A stretch of 64,000 nucleotides of DNA, taken from Mimachlamys varia. Taxonomy: Eukaryota; Mollusca; Bivalvia; Pectinida; Pectinidae. Of this stretch, positions 23,610 to 35,760 are shown piece by piece. The stretch is taken from positions 9,242,719 through 9,306,718 of the forward strand of contig OX392541.1 in NCBI GenBank assembly GCA_947623455.1, in the 5' to 3' direction. The notes under the pieces are model-generated. The model saw nothing but the letters and a program-made list of their open reading frames with translations. It was not told the DNA's origin and made no database searches. Made by a program: the position numbers and the translations under genes. The first letter of the stretch is position 1; each line of letters opens with the position of its first letter.

Positions 23610-25330
23610 ATTCAGTACCTTATGACTATACTGCTAGCAGCAATTTGAATGACTACCGGTATTTCCTCTAACGTACAGTATACATAGACCATAAATGTAT
23701 ACATCTCTGGCCCGAGGCACTTCCATTGGAGATGATAGGATACAAAAAACATTGCTTATTATATGCGACGATTTCTGTTTTCATAACGGTCACCCGTTAG
23801 CCACCGCGATTATCAGAAGTTGCGCCGCCACAGGGCAAGCAAAGCTCCGACATGTTATATTTATTTACCTGTTCTGTAACCTGGGAGCCAAACCCGTTCT
23901 TAATTGTCTTATGGTCACTGTAATACAGTATACTGTATGTTGTAAAATTAACATCATCCAAATTAATATGCTGCGAATTAACTTGAGAGTTTCGACAAGA
24001 GGATTCCGTATTTTTAAATTCCGTAGTATGTATCGACCAATTATACCAAATTGTGCGTGTGTTCGATGTATGCACGATGCACGCTACCACTTTTTGCGTT
24101 ACCACAACTGTAAGTAAAAATATGGTTCGAATCCTTTGATTGACATTTGAATCATTAGAAAGAGATTCATATTTAAGAAATTGCCGAGATATGACCAGTA
24201 TCGTTTCTCGCCCAACGGGAAACATTTGGGGTATACTAGGAAAAATCTATAAGGATTTCGAGCGAGAACCCAAATAGTTTTTTTAAAGTCTACAACCTAC
24301 ACTACCATATAAAGATGGGGTTTCCCCTATACACACAATCTGATTAAAATCATATCTTGATCTCCGCGCCGTTCCGTAAACTTCTCTCTGCTGCGTTAAG
24401 ACAGTACATACCAAATCGAATTTGGACAGAGGCCTGTATGTTGGCAACCAATTTGTTTGTAATGTTGTTTTAAGCAAATTCGATACATGCTTTTTGCACA
24501 TCTGGAGTAGCAAACCAATACAATAAAAGTCGCTATAATACTGTCCAAAGGAAGTTCGGACACGGTTAACTGGGAAAAATGGGACCAAATCAATAACAAT
24601 TGTCCCCACTACGTTATGGAGAATTAATGGCTGAAGAAAAGAGATAAAAAGGAGAATTTAAAGACCGAATAAAAAACAAATCATCTTGGATAAGCAATAA
24701 AAAACTCATGTTAAGTTCATTAATATGCCTGGCAGAAATATGTTGTTTTCACTTTACTAACGACTTATCTACCTTGAAGGTTATATATATGTGTTGCTTC
24801 TGTAACAATATAATTCAGGATTAAAAGAGGGAACAACATCTTTCTGTCAGGTCTAGCCGGAAGTACTTCTAGAAGAAGACTTATTTATGCTTAGCCTGTT
24901 GTCCGATTCTTTTAGCATTGCTATATTTGCATGCGTAAATATTTATTTGTATTTTATTTGAATTGTTAATAACATTTTAAAATTTAAGAAATGTGAAGTT
25001 TCATTGGAATGCGACAAGGAGTTTAGGAGAATAATAAAAAGAATAGCAAAAAAACGGAACTATAGCAATAAGTCACCTTCATCGGGGTGACTTACACCAT
25101 GTAATAACAAGAATTACGTGTAATCATATGTCTCACCTTTCCCTCTTTGCTGATAATGTTAAGTCCCATCCGTATTCATAGTATGACAAAATACTTACAG
25201 CAAGATAATTTCAGTAACTTGGCCAAGCTTCTATTTAATTACATATCACTATAAATATTGGATGCTATTGTAAATTCTCCAAATTCCCAGGTTTTTGCAC
25301 GCAAAACCTGCAATTAAATTTCCTCCAAAA
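23610..25330. other. nothing assigned apart from a MITE fragment
   Basis: The open frames 23695-24117 (+) and 23797-24225 (-) oppose each other and neither looks protein-like. The MITE fragment at 24336 is listed separately. Confidence 0.35.
24336..24403 (-). mobile_element. MITE family M, terminal fragment
   Basis: CAATCTGATTAAAATCATAT followed by the CTCCGCGCCGTTCCGTAAAC block, then unrelated sequence after TGCGTTAAGA. Confidence 0.5.
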
Positions 25331-26697
25331 GACCTCTTTCACGAACAGTGAAATTTTGCCCACGACCCGATTTAATCTTAACTAGGTATCATATATAGCA
25401 TCCGAGCATACTCCCCTGAAACAGTGTTTAAAAAATTCAAAAGGTCCATGGGGCCTGAATTATTAACTTCTTTGTGACGTTTAGTAGGGGTGTGAGATAA
25501 GGTTCAGAAATGGCTCCATAAAAAGAAAAGGAACTCTCATACAGAACTATATTACTTCTTATTATGTTCATAAGAACCTGCTTGATTTTTCAAACAAACA
25601 TAACTGGAAAAATTTGACATATGCAAAAAGTTATGCTCAATGAAATACAACAATTTTTTTTTTTTTGTTTTGTTTATTTTTTAACAAAGTACTGTCTTCA
25701 GAGCTGAGTTTCACACACTTCCGGTTCCGGTGCACCTAAATACTTTTGACATTATTTGTCCCAATATGTTTGCTCAAAATAGTAAAAAAAAAAATGAAGA
25801 AAATTGGTAACCGGTAAATTTGTCATTGAGACCGATATGTTCGAGGAGTCGGAATCTCAAAATTGGTGCCATAAAATTGATGTGGTTGTTTAATGAAAAT
25901 CTTGCTTTTTTGGGTTTTTCAAATAATGATTTTGAAAGTTTAAATATGATTTTATAAAAAAAAATCTTTTAACACACAGTAAGAGGCCCAGATGGCCTGT
26001 ATCAGTTCCTTTACAGCAAGACCCTTAGCAAGTATTTAAAACGTGTGTGTATTGATCTTGCATTTTATGGATGTCTGCTCAGTAGTTTTACACACTTCCG
26101 GTTCATATGCACATACTTCAATTAAACACTACTTAAGGACATCACATTTTCTCAAATCAATTAAAGTGTCAAGAAATTGTTTGCCAGGTAAAATTGTCAA
26201 TGAAAATAAGTCCGAATCTCGAAATTGGCATAACAAAATACATTTGTAGATATGGCAATCAATATTGAATTACATCAAAGTGAGTTGTCATATTTTTGTT
26301 ATCAATGTAACCATGTACAGCCAAATCAGTGAAATGACCAATTGATAAACTAGTTATAAGTTGTTTTACTCTATATATACCGTAAACTAAATGCAAAAGT
26401 GATTTGTATGTTGGGTGTAATTCTAAAAACCTAAAACTCATCAATGGAGCAGTTGTGAAGATGCAACGCTTCAAGAAATCAATGCAAAAATGCAGTGACC
26501 GTTATTGCATGGTCTAAAAAGACCTCCCTGACGAAGCACTACTAACAAACTTAATACAGTCAAAAAGTTCTCATCCTTGGTTATCCCTATCATTATGTGA
26601 TTTTGTGTTTATGGACGCACATCTTGATATCTTTTTTTCGCATTCGGACATTAATTACAATTGGACCATTATATAGTACATTGATTTTGTGTCAAAC

Positions 26698-28743
26698 ATG
26701 GGTGATGTTTGCATAATTCCAAGTTGTAAGACACGATTTAAGGACTGTAGTAAGGATGGAAAATCACTAAGAAACTTAGAATCACCGCAAAATTGTTGGC
26801 TGAAAAATGTTCTCAAGAAAGATGGGCTGTTTGTAGAAGATGGCAGTAAGATTTGCAAGAAATGTTACACTAAATATCTGAAGAAAAGACCACATCCTGA
26901 TGAGGATGGAGAGTTTGGTCAGGAATCCAATTCTTGTGATAGTTTGGTGGATAATGCAATTGCTGTGAATTCACAAAACCAAACAAATATTTCCCCAATC
27001 CCATCCTTCCTGTATATCACCGATATCAAATATGGTTCATCTTCACATCGCAAATGTTCTGTATGCTTACAGTATAATGATTCATGTGTTACTCTTCCGA
27101 AGTCCGTTCGCCATGTTTTACTGATAGAGAAAAAACTATGGTGCTCTCCTGATGCACGTATTTGCCCTGAACACCTGATTGGTAACTACTTGCACCCTGA
27201 TACCGAGATATCTATGACCAATCGAACACCAATAGAAACTAAACTAGGGGACATTTCTGTGCAAGTCATCAATGATCAGTTTGAAATTATACATGAAGTT
27301 TCAAAAGATGGAATTTCACCAAAGCTACAGTTTGCAAATCTATCTGATACTGATTGCCATGCATGGACAGGTTGGACTTTAGAACAGTTTGAAGAAATTC
27401 ATGATTTGTGCAAGTCTGATCTTTCAACTTTCTATGCCTGTTCATTAGACATTCTGCTGTACTTCTGGATAAAACTAATAACTAATCTTTCATGGAAGCA
27501 GTTGACAAATTAACAAAATTGTCTGAAGCAACGCTTTCCAGATATTTCCACAAAGTTGTTGATGTTTTAAACACAACAGTTGTGCCAAAATATCTTGGAA
27601 CAGCACATCTTTCACGTGAAGAAGCTAAATCACACAACACAGTATTTACAAAGACATTCTATGGCGATAATGTAAGTCTTCTCCTAGATGGTACATACAT
27701 TTATCTAGACAAAAGTAGTCATCATGAGTTTCAAAGGGCTTCTTATAGAGGACAGAAAAAATGCAACTATCTGAAATTCATGTCCATTGTGTTACCAGAT
27801 GGGTATGTATTGGATACAATTGGTGCATATTATGGCAGGGTCAATGATGCTTCTATAACAAAAATAATCATGGAGAAATTCGATCTTCTAAGATGCTGGT
27901 TACATGATTGTAGACCGTGGTTTCAGGGACGTGCTGACTCTCTTTGCCCAGTTGGGATATGATGCTAAAATGCCATCTTTCCTTCCTCCTGGTAAGTCAC
28001 AACTGGATCCCCAACAAGCTAATGATGATCGTTGCTGTACAATGGTACGTTGGGTTGTGGAGTCCTACCATGGAAGATTAAAGAAATGGTTACTATTTAA
28101 AGAGAAACTTACTTCAAATCATCTTGGGACAATACTTGGGAAACTTGTACATATAGTTACAGCAAGTCTGAATGGTTTCAGAGGGCCGATATATGTTTCA
28201 GACCCCCAGCGTGAGCAGCGAGACATACAAATGGCAACTCGTATGGTGTCACTTTTGCAAAGGGATAATGTACTTGCGAAACGGGTTGCAGATGATCCAA
28301 ACATGACTCGCAGAGCCAAAAGTGAATGGCAAAAACTTGAAGCTGCAAATATTACATTTCCTCAATTGAATCTTGAGTACCTTGAGACACTAGCATGTGG
28401 TATTTACCAGATCAAACTGTCCCCTGGTTACATTGTCGAGCACCAATCAAATGATGGTGACTATGAGATCTGGGTGTACCAGCATGCTGAGGATCTTATT
28501 CGAGGTCAGATTCATTCACGCGACAAATCGCAGACGAAGTATCATATTTGGATCCAGTTTGAAAACAATGAACCAGATGATCCCATCAAGGCGTATTACT
28601 GTCTTTGTCCTGCAGGGAAAAGAACATCTGGTATGTGTGCACATGTTGCATCAATGTTGTACTACCTGGGCTATTATATTCATCAAGCAAATCCGAAAAA
28701 TCTCCAGTCAGCCAGTCGTGAATTCAGAGATTCTGTGTTATGA
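26698..28743 (+). pseudogene. frameshifted DDE transposase with C-terminal SWIM-like zinc motif (PIF/Harbinger-ISL2EU-like)
   Basis: Three overlapping frames (26698-27513, 27492-27962, 27904-28743) together encode one transposase of roughly 680 residues, broken by two frameshifts near 27500 and 27890. In order it has: an N-terminal cysteine-rich segment (CIIPSC, later CKKC) likely to bind zinc; a helix-turn-helix-like stretch around SEATLSRYF; the first catalytic Asp in LLLDGTYI (codon at about 27687); the second Asp in IVDRGFRD (about 27913); and the Glu in RWVVESYHG (about 28060). The spacing of about 75 and 49 residues fits the DDE_Tnp_4 family. A C-terminal C-x-C-x9-C-x-H cluster (CLC and CAH, about 28600-28644) looks like a SWIM zinc finger. 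The ATG at 26698 is preferred over the GTG at 26689. The two breaks suggest an inactive copy, unless they are assembly errors. Confidence 0.8.
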
Positions 28744-29537
28744 AAAAGCGTAACTTAGTATCCAGTTATCAATTTCACTTCGGATGAGATAACAACAAAG
28801 CATTAATCCCGGTTGAAAACTTGGGAGACGTATTCTATATATGAGCTTAATGCACATAGTCTTGTTATAAAGAACTGATTCCTACAGGCACTCCGGGCCT
28901 CTTATTGTTCGTAAAAAGATGGTTTCATATATCATCTTATATGTTTGTTCTTTCACTATCAATATTTCATAACTTACAAAACAAAAAAAAATGATAATTC
29001 ATTAAATCCTCAATTCAATTTGATGACGCCAATTTTGAGATTCCGACTCCTCGAACATATCGTTCTCAATGACAAATTTACCGGTTACCAATTTTCTTAT
29101 TGTTTTTACTATTTGGGCAAACATATTGGGACAGATAATGTCAAAAGTATTTAGGTGCACCGGAACCGGAAGTGTGTGAAACTCAGCTCTGAAGACAGTA
29201 ATTTGTTAAAAAATGAACAAAAAAACACACTTTTTTTGTATTTCATTGAGCATAACTTTTTGCATATGTCAAATTTTTCCAGTAATGTTTGTTTAAAATA
29301 TCAAGCAGGTTCTTATGAACATAATAAGAAGTAATATAGTTCTGTATGAGAGTTCCTTTTCTTTTTATGGAGCCATTTCTGAACCTTATCTCACACCCCT
29401 ACTAAACGTCACAAAAAAGTTAATAATTCAGGCCCCATGGACCTTTTGAATTTTTTATACACTGTTTCAGGGGAGTATGCTCGGATGCTATATATGACAC
29501 CTAGTTAAGATTAAATCGGGTCGTGGGCAAAATTTCA

Positions 29538-30518
29538 TTATACCCCCCCGCAACGAAGTTAGGGGGGGTATACTGGAATCAGCTTGTCTGTCTGTCCGTC
29601 TGTCTGTCCGTCTGTCCGTAGAAAAATGTTGTCCGGACAACTCCTCCTAAACTACTGGATCGATTTCAATAAAACTTGGCAGTATTGTTGGGGACCATGT
29701 GTAGATGTGCATGCAGGGTTTCGTTTGTCAAAATTTTGGTTGCCATGGTAACCAGGTCACTATACACAGGTTTCCATAATAAAATGTTGTCCGGACAACT
29801 CCTCTTAAACTACTGGATCGATTTCAATAAAACTTGGCAGTATTGTTGGGGACCATGTGTAGATGTGCATGCAGAGTTTCGTTTGTCAAAATTTTGGTTG
29901 CCATGGTAACCAGGTCACTATACACAGGTTTCCGTAATAACGTGTTGTCCGGACAACTTCCTTTAAACCACTGGATCGAGTTTAATGAAACTTGGCAGTA
30001 TTGTTGGGGACCATGTGTAGATGTGCATGCAGAGTTTTGTTTGTCGAAATTTTGGTTGCCATGGTAACCAGGTCACTATACACAGGTTTCCATTATAATG
30101 TGTTGTCCGGACAACTCCTCCTAAACTACTGGATCAATTTCAGTGAAACTTGGCAGTATTGTTGGGGACCATGTATAGATTTGCATACAGGGTTTCGTTT
30201 GTCAAAATTTTGGTTGCCATGGTAATGAGGTGACTATACACAGGTTTCCGTAATAACATGATGTCTCGACAACTTCTTCTAAACTACTGGGTCATTTTCA
30301 ATGAAACTTCGCAGTAAGTAATGTTGAGGATTACTATACACAGGTTAAAATTTGTCCGTTCGGCTTTTAAAATTCTGCTGACTGTTGACATTATATAATG
30401 CATGTTATATACAACTTGTACTACATCATGTTTTTTTTCAAAAACATGTCAGACACCTCTAATAAGAGGTAGCGGGGGGGGGGGGGTATTAGTCAGCCAT
30501 CGGCTTACAGTTCTAGTT
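29538..30518 (-). mobile_element. pearl-like (Helitron/Helentron-like) element, 158-bp repeats
   Basis: On the minus strand it starts with CTAGAACTGTAAGCC and ends in a hairpin (TACCCCC / GGGGGTA around AACTTCGTTGC) preceded by an ACGG/GTCC-rich microsatellite (29578-29625 on the plus strand). The core holds about four tandem 158-bp units containing TTGGTTGCCATGGTAACC. This matches the bivalve pearl/BIV160 layout. It interrupts the right inverted terminus of the DDE transposon, so it is younger than that element. Confidence 0.7.
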
Positions 30519-30534
30519 GTTCGTGAAAGAGGTC

Positions 30535-32040
30535 CTTTCAATTATCTCTTCAGTATGATAATATTAGTAACTACCCTAAGTTTCAATTGAATCCGATATC
30601 AGCGACTCTATAAAAAGTGGACTTCAACGCAAATCCTCAAAATTCCCAAAGTTTTGCCCCAAAACAGCAGAAACTGCAATTTAATTTCCTCCAAATTTCA
30701 GTAAGATGTTCAGTATGATGATATTAGTAACTACTTAATGTTTCAGTTGAATCTGATATCAGTGACACTAAAATTTTGACTTTAACGCAAATTCTCAAAA
30801 TTCCCATGTTTTTGCCCCGCCGCCGGTAACACCTAAGTCGCGCTTTCTCGACAATCGGCGAGGCGAAACAAAAATAAAAAGAAGATACGGCGAAATAACC
30901 ATAAATCGTCATATGCTGGTTAAATTCTTACTAAGTTTGAATAATTTCCAACTGAAGGTGAAGAAAATATACCAATATGTGTATGTCGCCTATATACAAT
31001 GAAGAAATCTGCATCCCTTTCACATAGTCTCAAGACTCGGACCAATATTTTGAGCAGATAAATTTAATATTTTGCAGACTTTGTTATTGTTTCTCTTGAT
31101 GTACAAGTTACATATTACTTGCATAAGGTATTGTAATTTGGATAAGACATATTTAAAAAAAAAAAAAAAATACAGTTAAGACATTTTTGTATTAAAACTG
31201 CAGTTTTTAGAACGAAATATACAGCACCATATAGCTGGTTCGTTGCGGAAGCCAGAGGCAAACAACGATTTTAATTAGAAAGACTGCACCTCATCCAGAA
31301 ATCGAATACGCAAAACCACTGTATTATATGCTTTTCCATACTTGTAATTGTACCGGTCAGATTCAAATTAACAAAGAATATTAGAAATGAATAACTGCAC
31401 ATTATTTTAGAATAAATAATTAGCACTAAATCAAAAACTGTCTAAAAGGTGACTTAATTTCCATATATGACCCGTTTTCCTTAATATTCCGTAGTATGAC
31501 GTCATAAGGTATTATCGAAGTCTTATTGTTGGCACAGAAACATGCAAACTGTTGGGAAACTCTCTTGAATGACGTCTTTCATAGCTGGCAGCAGTGAACT
31601 CAATACAGGTGTTTTAACAGTATGCTCGAAATCATCATTGAACGTCTCAAACCATACAAAGTCGAAAACAAAAATATGTTTCAAAGGATGCTTAAACGTG
31701 CGTGGGTTTAGAGGACATCTTCGACACGTGATCTTGCTGAAACATGTTTTTGTTCTATGCAAGCTTTAAAACCGTAAATTCACATCCTTGTAATTAGCAG
31801 TTGCTCTAAAAAAAACACGGAAATAAATACCATAATCCTAAATTCGATAAAAAAAACTAGGGACAAAATATGAGCAAAGGAAAGATTGATACATAGACCA
31901 TTGGAAAAGTCAAGAAAATGAACAAGGTCTTTAAAAGTAAGCTTTATCTGCTTTCCCGACGACATCCACAATGTTAATCTAATTCAAATCTCGGTAAAAA
32001 TCATGTCTTCAAAGTGATAACTTAATATGCATTTTTTCCA
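30535..32040. other. local duplication, otherwise unassigned
   Basis: A roughly 180-bp direct duplication (about 30545-30720 and 30711-30820) sharing CAGTATGAT.ATATTAGTAA and TTCCCA..GTTTTGCCCC. Part of it also occurs at 25275-25330, so the DDE transposon may have entered such a repeat. The rest is unassigned except a YIDD-element fragment at 31835. Confidence 0.4.
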
Positions 32041-32249
32041 ATCATGTTCAAAAGTAAAGGAGGAGTTGTGCGGACAACAAAAACCTGTTTATAGGGACCT
32101 GTTTACTTGTTCCCTAACATACCTGTGAAGTTTTGTGAAAATTGGTCCAAAAGTAAAGGAGGGGTTGTGCTGACACGATGTGTTTACAGTAAGACGGACG
32201 GACGGACAGACGGACAATCCGATTCCAGTATACCCCTCTAACTTCGTTG
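32041..32249 (+). mobile_element. pearl-like element, 3'-terminal fragment
   Basis: About 200 bases: one repeat (AACAAAAACCTGTTTATAGG), a GACGGACGGACGGACAGACGG tract, then TATACCCCTCTAACTTCGTTG. The 5' half is absent. Confidence 0.5.
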
Positions 32250-32704
32250 CGGGTGTATCAAAAGCATGCAAAGTATGCTACATTCAAAACTAACCTTATC
32301 AAGTCTTCGGATAGTATTTGTTGAAGGTGATTGCAGGAAAAGGACAGAAAAAGTCTTTTTTCGTAAATCAAGGGGCCATAAAGCGGATATCCGGAGGAAA
32401 CGGGGGATAAACATTCTAAATACTTTTATGTTTTATTCACACAAATAATCGGGTTTTTAATTTAATTTCGAATTTGCTTAACGCCATCATTATGACATAT
32501 CGTTATTTATCTTTTATTTTGGATTAATTTTTTTATTCTATATATGGTCAGTACAGGAAACGGCAAAATTGCATGTCATGATGTTAAACTTTCATTGACG
32601 TAACAGTGGACTTGATACTCGTTATAGACTTGAAATGCTAAAGATAATGTTATCACAGGTAAATAACTAACCTTCATTGTCGTCATCATTCAGGAATGAT
32701 ATCG

Positions 32705-32712
32705 TATATAAG
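32705..32712 (+). promoter_or_regulatory. candidate TATA box
   Basis: TATATAAG about 80 bases upstream of the ATG at 32786, suitable spacing for a transcription start near 32735. Confidence 0.35.
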
Positions 32713-32785
32713 GCAAGACGCAGAGACGTAAGGGCAGTTGTTGTAAACACTTCGAGCGATACAGGTGTTTCGTAACGTGTCCAGC

Positions 32786-32950
32786 ATGAACGTTGCAAGT
32801 CAAAATACTTACAGAGTCGTAGACGAGGACATAAATCGGAGGAAACTTCAGAATGCTGTTAAAAGAAAGGATCTTCGACAAGTTATCTTCATGAAAAACA
32901 TTCTTGACCGAAGCCAATTTTTAAAAAACTTGAAATGCACAGCCCTGCAA
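32786..32950 (+). CDS. candidate first coding exon, unknown protein
   Basis: ATG at 32786 opens a charged 55-codon segment (MNVASQNTYRVVDEDINR, then KLQNAVKRKDLRQVIF) up to a possible donor CTGCAA|GTGAGC at 32950/32951. Read through, the frame runs on to a stop at 33010. Helix-forming, no signal peptide. The TATA box upstream supports a start here. Not recognised; no downstream exon identified. Confidence 0.3.
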
Positions 32951-33289
32951 GTGAGCAGTGACTGTAATACAAACTACAACTTTGCCTTGGACTGTTCCAA
33001 AGTTCAGTAAATAGGATTGTTGTGTTCCATAATTTCTACGTGAGTTGTACATAAGGAACAAATCCAGGATAACTTCGTGTATTATACAGAATGGAACAAA
33101 TCCATGATAATTACATGTACGTGTATTATACAAAATGGAACAAACCATAATTACTACGTGTACTGCATAAGGGAACAGACGATAATTTATTACTGGATCT
33201 TCCATGCAGTTCAATTTGAAAACAAGGATGAACACGTTTTTACAAAGTGCATATTTTTAATACTTATGATATAGTGTGTATGGATTTGA

Positions 33290-33930
33290 CTGAACAATGA
33301 GTGACTTATCAAGAGAACCGTTGATGCTGCTTGTTAAAGAAGAACTAAAAACACTAGTAATATGCAGATCACAAACATTCCCACGTGCTGTGATGTGTTG
33401 TTATATACATTGAAACCATGTCGGCTTGACCGCAAGTGTTCTTTATTTTTGAAATTGATTGTTTAAACATGATGCAATACCACAAGACTGAAAGTCTGAT
33501 TAATTGTATACAATTTTGTGAAATAAATTGATAGTTAAACAGAATTTGTATCGGATTCGTTTCTATATAAAACATTTCAATTCAAGGGTTTTTGATAATA
33601 AGTTTTTCGTTGTGCATATCAATGCTATGCTTAAGAATATGGAATGCAAATGAATGAAAATTTCATCTTAAGTATCCTTGGGTAAAGGATTCCAAATTTG
33701 TATAAACGGTGGCTATGGATACATAATCATACATTTGGAAGTTTAACATTATATAGGAAAGGAATTTTTTAATTTGAATAAATCCTGTTATTTTATCTTG
33801 ACTTTGAATCAAATATATTCATAACCTGTGAATTAACATATATAATGTATGTATAATTTGGCATACCGGTATACGATTGCATAACTGTAAGATCTTGCCT
33901 TCAATTCATATGTCATAGAGCGGCATCCGT
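33290..33930. other. AT-rich stretch, nothing assigned
   Basis: No coding frame or repeat recognised. Imperfect repeats of about 50 bp with CAGAATGGAACAAATCCATG lie just upstream (33010-33180). Confidence 0.35.
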
Positions 33931-33957
33931 CGTCTTCTGAAGGTGTAGTTAGGTTGT

Positions 33958-34061
33958 CAATCTGATTAAAATCATATCTTGATCTCCGCGCCGTTACGTA
34001 AACTTCTCTCTGCTGCCTGTAAAACGGAGTGAGAACAAGGATATGTATTTTAATCAGATTG
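33958..34061 (-). mobile_element. MITE family M, 104-bp internally deleted form
   Basis: Perfect termini and a perfect 9-bp duplication TTAGGTTGT (33949-33957, 34062-34070). Same internal deletion junction as the 23140 and 57759 copies. Inserted in a 145-bp-type satellite monomer. Confidence 0.85.
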
Positions 34062-34121
34062 TTAGGTTGTAAGCTTCCTAGGAAGGAGCTGAGGAAAATA
34101 TGTGAAAGCAAAACCAATCTT

Positions 34122-34370
34122 AAATCTTGTTAAAATGCTTTGTCACATCATCATCTGACAACATCCCATGTTCTGGTGACTGTCTTGGCCTCTACTCTTT
34201 TTTGGCATAAATATGATCATGCAAGCTTTTTCATCCACCACATTCACTTTCAAAATTCTGCAAGCGGTAATAAGATTGGATAATGCAAAATGTTATAAGA
34301 ACATAATTATGGGATGTTGTCAGATTTTAAAAACTGACTGAGAATAAGAATCTGAAGTTTAATCAGATTG
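34122..34370 (+). mobile_element. MITE family M (subfamily 2), 249-bp copy
   Basis: Left end AAATCTTGTTAAAATGC, right end AATCAGATTG. The flanks ACCAATCTT/ACCCATCTT are an 8/9 duplication. It is the second MITE in the same satellite monomer. Confidence 0.65.
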
Positions 34371-34399
34371 ACCCATCTTTGACCGTCTTTCAATAAGGG

Positions 34400-35115
34400 T
34401 CAAATATGTCAATCTTATTTCATATATACCCTTCTGAACTTGAAATAAAGGACACAACAGACTCTTCTACATCAGCTGCTTACCTCGATCTCTACTTAAA
34501 CTACGACCAACATGGACAGCTTACTACTAAGCTATACGATAAACGTGATGATTTCAATTTTCCGATCGTTAACTTTCCATTTCTTGATAGTAACATCCCT
34601 GCTTCTCCAACCTATGGTGTTTACATGTCGCAGTTGATCGGTATTCCAGGGCTTGCTCTAAATATCTAAATTTTTCGTGATCGATGTCGACTGCTGACAA
34701 ACTAACTAACAACACAAGGATTCGAGAGATGCAGGTTGATCAGAACTATGGACAAGTTTTATGGTCACCATCTTTGTCTCATTGAGAAATATTCTGTATC
34801 TTTAAGTGATATGAAGATGGACGCTTTTGAGTATGCTCATTAGTGTGTTTACTTGTTGTGATTGACAATGATACTCGGTTCTCATTTTGAGAACTTAATG
34901 TTTACTTGGATTTACTAAGATTTACATGACGGGTGTCGTCGATGAAGCAGAAGACGCTTACTCTTCCGGAACACCTGGTCTTATTCTCTTGTACTTTTGC
35001 AAGGGTCCCATGTAAATCTTTCCTTTGTTCAAATTTTGCCCCTGGTTTAATCTATTTTGAGTTTGGATTATGATTATGTTGACGCTTCGGTATTCTCTTA
35101 TTTTATTTCAACTTA
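34400..35115 (+). pseudogene. YIDD-type reverse transcriptase element, 3' part
   Basis: The frame 34406-34669 contains YPSELEIKDTTDS, then YLDLYLNYD, then KLYDKRDDFNFPIVNFPFLD and SNIPASPTYGVY, the segment after the YIDD catalytic box in a reverse-transcriptase family common in bivalves. It continues decayed to about 34820, followed by a non-coding 3' region (GAAGCAGAAGACGCTTACTC, GCCCCTGGTTTAATC) shared with many fragments in the window. Classification (Penelope-like or another non-LTR class) was not resolved. Confidence 0.6.
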
Positions 35116-35454
35116 CCCGAGTGCTTGCGGTAACTTTAGTTAGAAACAACACAAAATCCTGATCAATTTCCATGACCACAACATCAAGAAAAGTGTTGAA
35201 ATAACAAGTCTTTCTGTCTGCGTACCCACTGGCCATTTATGCACAATAACATCTATACATAGCCACCTATTGAAAAGTGTAGCGAGAACCCCGTATGACT
35301 CGTTAAGAATAGGCGCCTCATCTCCTATATTGGATATACAAAATGTAGAGAACTTTCAAATTTTGCTGTTTCTAGCCAGAATCCCCCACCCAAAAATTCG
35401 GTTAGATAAAATGATACATGAGTACATGAACAGTTGACACGTGAAGAAAAAATC

Positions 35455-35760
35455 AAAAGTATACCAAAGCGTTCACAAAACCATAAATAATCCGAACTTT
35501 GTATCAATAAAACAAGAGGTAAAATATGAACAAAAGAAAGATTTACAGGAGACCCTCGTAAAAGTACAAGAGAAAAACCAGGTGTTCAGGAAGAGTAAGC
35601 GTCTTCTGCTTCGTTGACGACACCCGCCATGTAAATTAGTAAGCCCTAGATTGACGGAACAACTACGACATGTAAACATTAAACACAATAGGATGGAGAA
35701 GCAGGACTGTTACTATCAAAAAAGGGAAAGTTCACGATCGGAAAATCTTGATGTCTTGAA
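35455..35760 (-). repeat. YIDD element 3' region with an internal deletion
   Basis: Minus-strand 3' region (CATGGCGGGTGTCGTC...GAAGCAGAAGACGCTTACTC) joined directly to the NFPFxxSNIPASP coding block at about 35690-35740. Confidence 0.5.

Larger units (their letters stand above)
25331..30534 (+). mobile_element. DNA transposon with about 540-bp terminal inverted repeats carrying the DDE/SWIM transposase
   Basis: The left arm (25331 to about 25881) reappears in reverse complement at about 29015-29537 and, after an interruption, at 30519-30534. The arms start with GACCTCTTTCACGAAC and share long blocks such as the segment around GTTCGAGGAGTCGGAATCTC. The right arm is split by a pearl-like element at 29538-30518. 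Inside the left end, a diverged copy of the subterminal block recurs at about 26040-26240, and a short GAGGCCC...GCCTGTA block at 25981 is mirrored at about 28885. The transposase gene is single-exon, between the arms. No clear target duplication was found, so superfamily placement (PIF/Harbinger-related) rests on the transposase. Confidence 0.75.
33930..34410 (-). repeat. 145-bp satellite monomer split by two MITEs
   Basis: Left part up to TTAGGTTGT, middle AAGCTTCCTAGGAAGGAGCT...AAAGCAAAACCAATCTT, right part GACCGTCTTTC...GGGTCAAATATG. Together these form one reversed unit of the 145-bp family, interrupted at 33958-34061 and 34122-34370. Confidence 0.5.

Noticed and set aside
24120..24140. 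GGTTCGAATCC, a pol III B-box consensus
   Set aside because: No A box or cloverleaf upstream at the right distance.
23695..24225. Two opposed frames of 140 and 142 codons
   Set aside because: Overlapping antisense frames with no motif, biased composition and no splice or start support.
29676..30225. Three near-identical 77-codon frames spaced 158 bp
   Set aside because: They lie exactly on the pearl-like tandem units, with no independent coding evidence.
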